This document shows positions 5,266 through 7,183 of a stretch of 7,183 bases of DNA, one piece after another; the stretch's first letter is position 1, and each line of letters begins with the position of its first letter. The DNA lies in contig JBJTBM010000018.1 in assembly GCA_046091365.1 (NCBI GenBank), positions 1 through 7,183 of the forward strand, given 5' to 3'. Origin of the DNA: Casp-actino8 sp046091365 (GTDB taxonomy: Bacteria; Actinomycetota; Acidimicrobiia; Acidimicrobiales; Ilumatobacteraceae). A program made the translations under genes and the position numbers. The notes beneath the pieces are model-generated. The model was not told the DNA's origin and did no database searches. It saw only the letters and a list, made by a program, of their open reading frames with translations.

Positions 5266-6084
5266 ATGGGTGCAGGAGTGAAGGTCTCGACCGGCGGGGG
5301 AATCGCGCGTGTGGTGTTCGATCACCCGCCCATCAACGTGTTCACCTTCGAGCAATTCATCGAGACCGCCCGCATCGTCGAGGAACTGGCGGTCGACGAC
5401 GCGGTGCGGGTGGTTCTGCTGTCGTCGGCCAATCCGGAATTCTTCATCGCCCACTTCGACGTGGAAGCCATCCTGACCTTCCCGTTGGGTCAGCCGCCCA
5501 CTTCCGAACTTGGCCCCTACCACCGCATGTGCGAGACGCTACGCACCATGCCCAAGGCCACCATCGCCGTCATCGAGGGCCGCGTGGGCGGAGGTGGAAG
5601 CGAGTTGGCGTCGAGCTGCGACATGCGTTTCGCCAGCCTGCCGCACGGCGATCATCCGGGCGCGTTGTTCAACCAACCCGAGGTGGCACTGGGGATCATC
5701 CCCGGTGGCAGCGGAACGCAACGACTGGCGCGTTTGCTCGGACGGTCACGGGCGATGGAAGTGGTGCTGGGTTGTGACGACATCGACGCCCGCACCGCCG
5801 AATCCTGGGGCTGGATCAACCGAGCGCTGCCTCACGACGAGTTGTGGCCTTTCGTCGAGCGCATGGCGCGACGCATCGCGTCGTTTCCCGCGCACGCGGT
5901 GGCCGAGGCCAAGGCCTCGGTGGTGCGCGCGGAGAAGGACGTGGAGGCCGATCTCATCGCCGAGTGGAACGCGTTCGCCCGTTGTCTGGGTGGCGAGGGA
6001 ACGCGCGAGGCGATGCTGAAGTTCCTGGCTGACGGCGGTCAGACCCGCGACGGCGAGCTGCGCCTGGGCTCCCTCTTCGACTGA
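5266..6084 (+). CDS. enoyl-CoA hydratase/isomerase family protein (crotonase fold)
   Basis: This 272-residue cytosolic protein should act on an acyl-CoA thioester. The N-terminal strand-turn IARVVFDHPPINVF (13-26) is typical of crotonases. The GRVGGGGSELASSCD segment (105-119) supplies the oxyanion-hole glycine region and Glu113, equivalent to rat hydratase Glu144. NQPEVALGIIPGGSGTQRL (136-154) supplies Glu139, equivalent to Glu164. Both acid/base residues of a hydratase are thus kept, six residues farther apart than in rat mitochondrial hydratase because of an insert around LPHGDHPGAL (125-134). The usual AGAD-like oxyanion motif is replaced by FFIAHFDVEAI (59-69), so the exact reaction (hydration, isomerisation, other) is uncertain. 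ATG 5266 fits the family N-terminus and has a Shine-Dalgarno. It follows the LLM oxidoreductase gene by 33 bp and ends 6 bp from the convergent fumarase gene. Confidence 0.92.
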   Translation: MGAGVKVSTGGGIARVVFDHPPINVFTFEQFIETARIVEELAVDDAVRVVLLSSANPEFFIAHFDVEAILTFPLGQPPTSELGPYHRMCETLRTMPKATIAVIEGRVGGGGSELASSCDMRFASLPHGDHPGALFNQPEVALGIIPGGSGTQRLARLLGRSRAMEVVLGCDDIDARTAESWGWINRALPHDELWPFVERMARRIASFPAHAVAEAKASVVRAEKDVEADLIAEWNAFARCLGGEGTREAMLKFLADGGQTRDGELRLGSLFD

Positions 6085-6090
6085 CGACGG

Positions 6091-7183
<1,093 letters not shown>

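Noticed and set aside
4222..5523. 433-codon minus-strand frame opposite the LLM oxidoreductase
   Set aside because: His/Arg/Gly-rich composition and no recognisable domain; antisense to a conserved enzyme.

Overview
The window is ordinary-looking, gene-dense, high-GC bacterial chromosome, most likely from an actinobacterium and plausibly the class Acidimicrobiia (Ilumatobacter-like). The reasons are strong G/C preference at third codon positions, a coenzyme-F420-type (LLM-class) oxidoreductase, an SGNH lipoprotein with a long Thr/Pro/Ala tail, and several gene starts that look leaderless (a TANNNT-like box exactly 6 nt before the start codon). The taxonomic call is inference; there is no rRNA or other marker in the window.

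Layout from left to right. (1) The C-terminal end of an MFS_3-type transporter (+ strand, start outside the window). (2) Convergent to it and overlapping by 11 bp, an uncharacterised membrane protein of about 288 residues (- strand, 345-1211). (3) A 69-bp divergent promoter region, then mscL (mechanosensitive channel of large conductance, 1281-1670), overlapped by 4 bp by an SGNH/GDSL-type lipoprotein gene (1667-2590). These two form a probable two-gene operon. (4) A 57-bp gap with a small hairpin and a recognisable promoter, then an ABC-F ATPase gene (2648-4264). (5) A 59-bp gap with a leaderless promoter candidate, then an LLM-class F420-dependent oxidoreductase (4324-5232) and, 33 bp later, a crotonase-fold enoyl-CoA hydratase/isomerase family gene (5266-6084), a likely operon. 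(6) Convergent after only 6 bp, the C-terminal two-thirds of a class I [4Fe-4S] fumarate hydratase on the - strand (6091-7183), running off the right edge.

Functionally the window mixes envelope/osmotic functions (MscL, SGNH lipoprotein, exporter, unknown membrane protein), a translation factor (ABC-F), and central or acyl-CoA metabolism (LLM oxidoreductase, crotonase, fumarase). No stretch longer than 300 bases lacks a gene. I see no tRNA, rRNA, mobile element, CRISPR array, phage or defence module. I do not see strong evidence for an undescribed system. The most useful second looks are the consistent leaderless-start architecture, the MscL-SGNH lipoprotein pairing, the missing pore-helix aspartate in MscL, the atypical oxyanion region of the crotonase, and the unknown membrane protein divergent from mscL.
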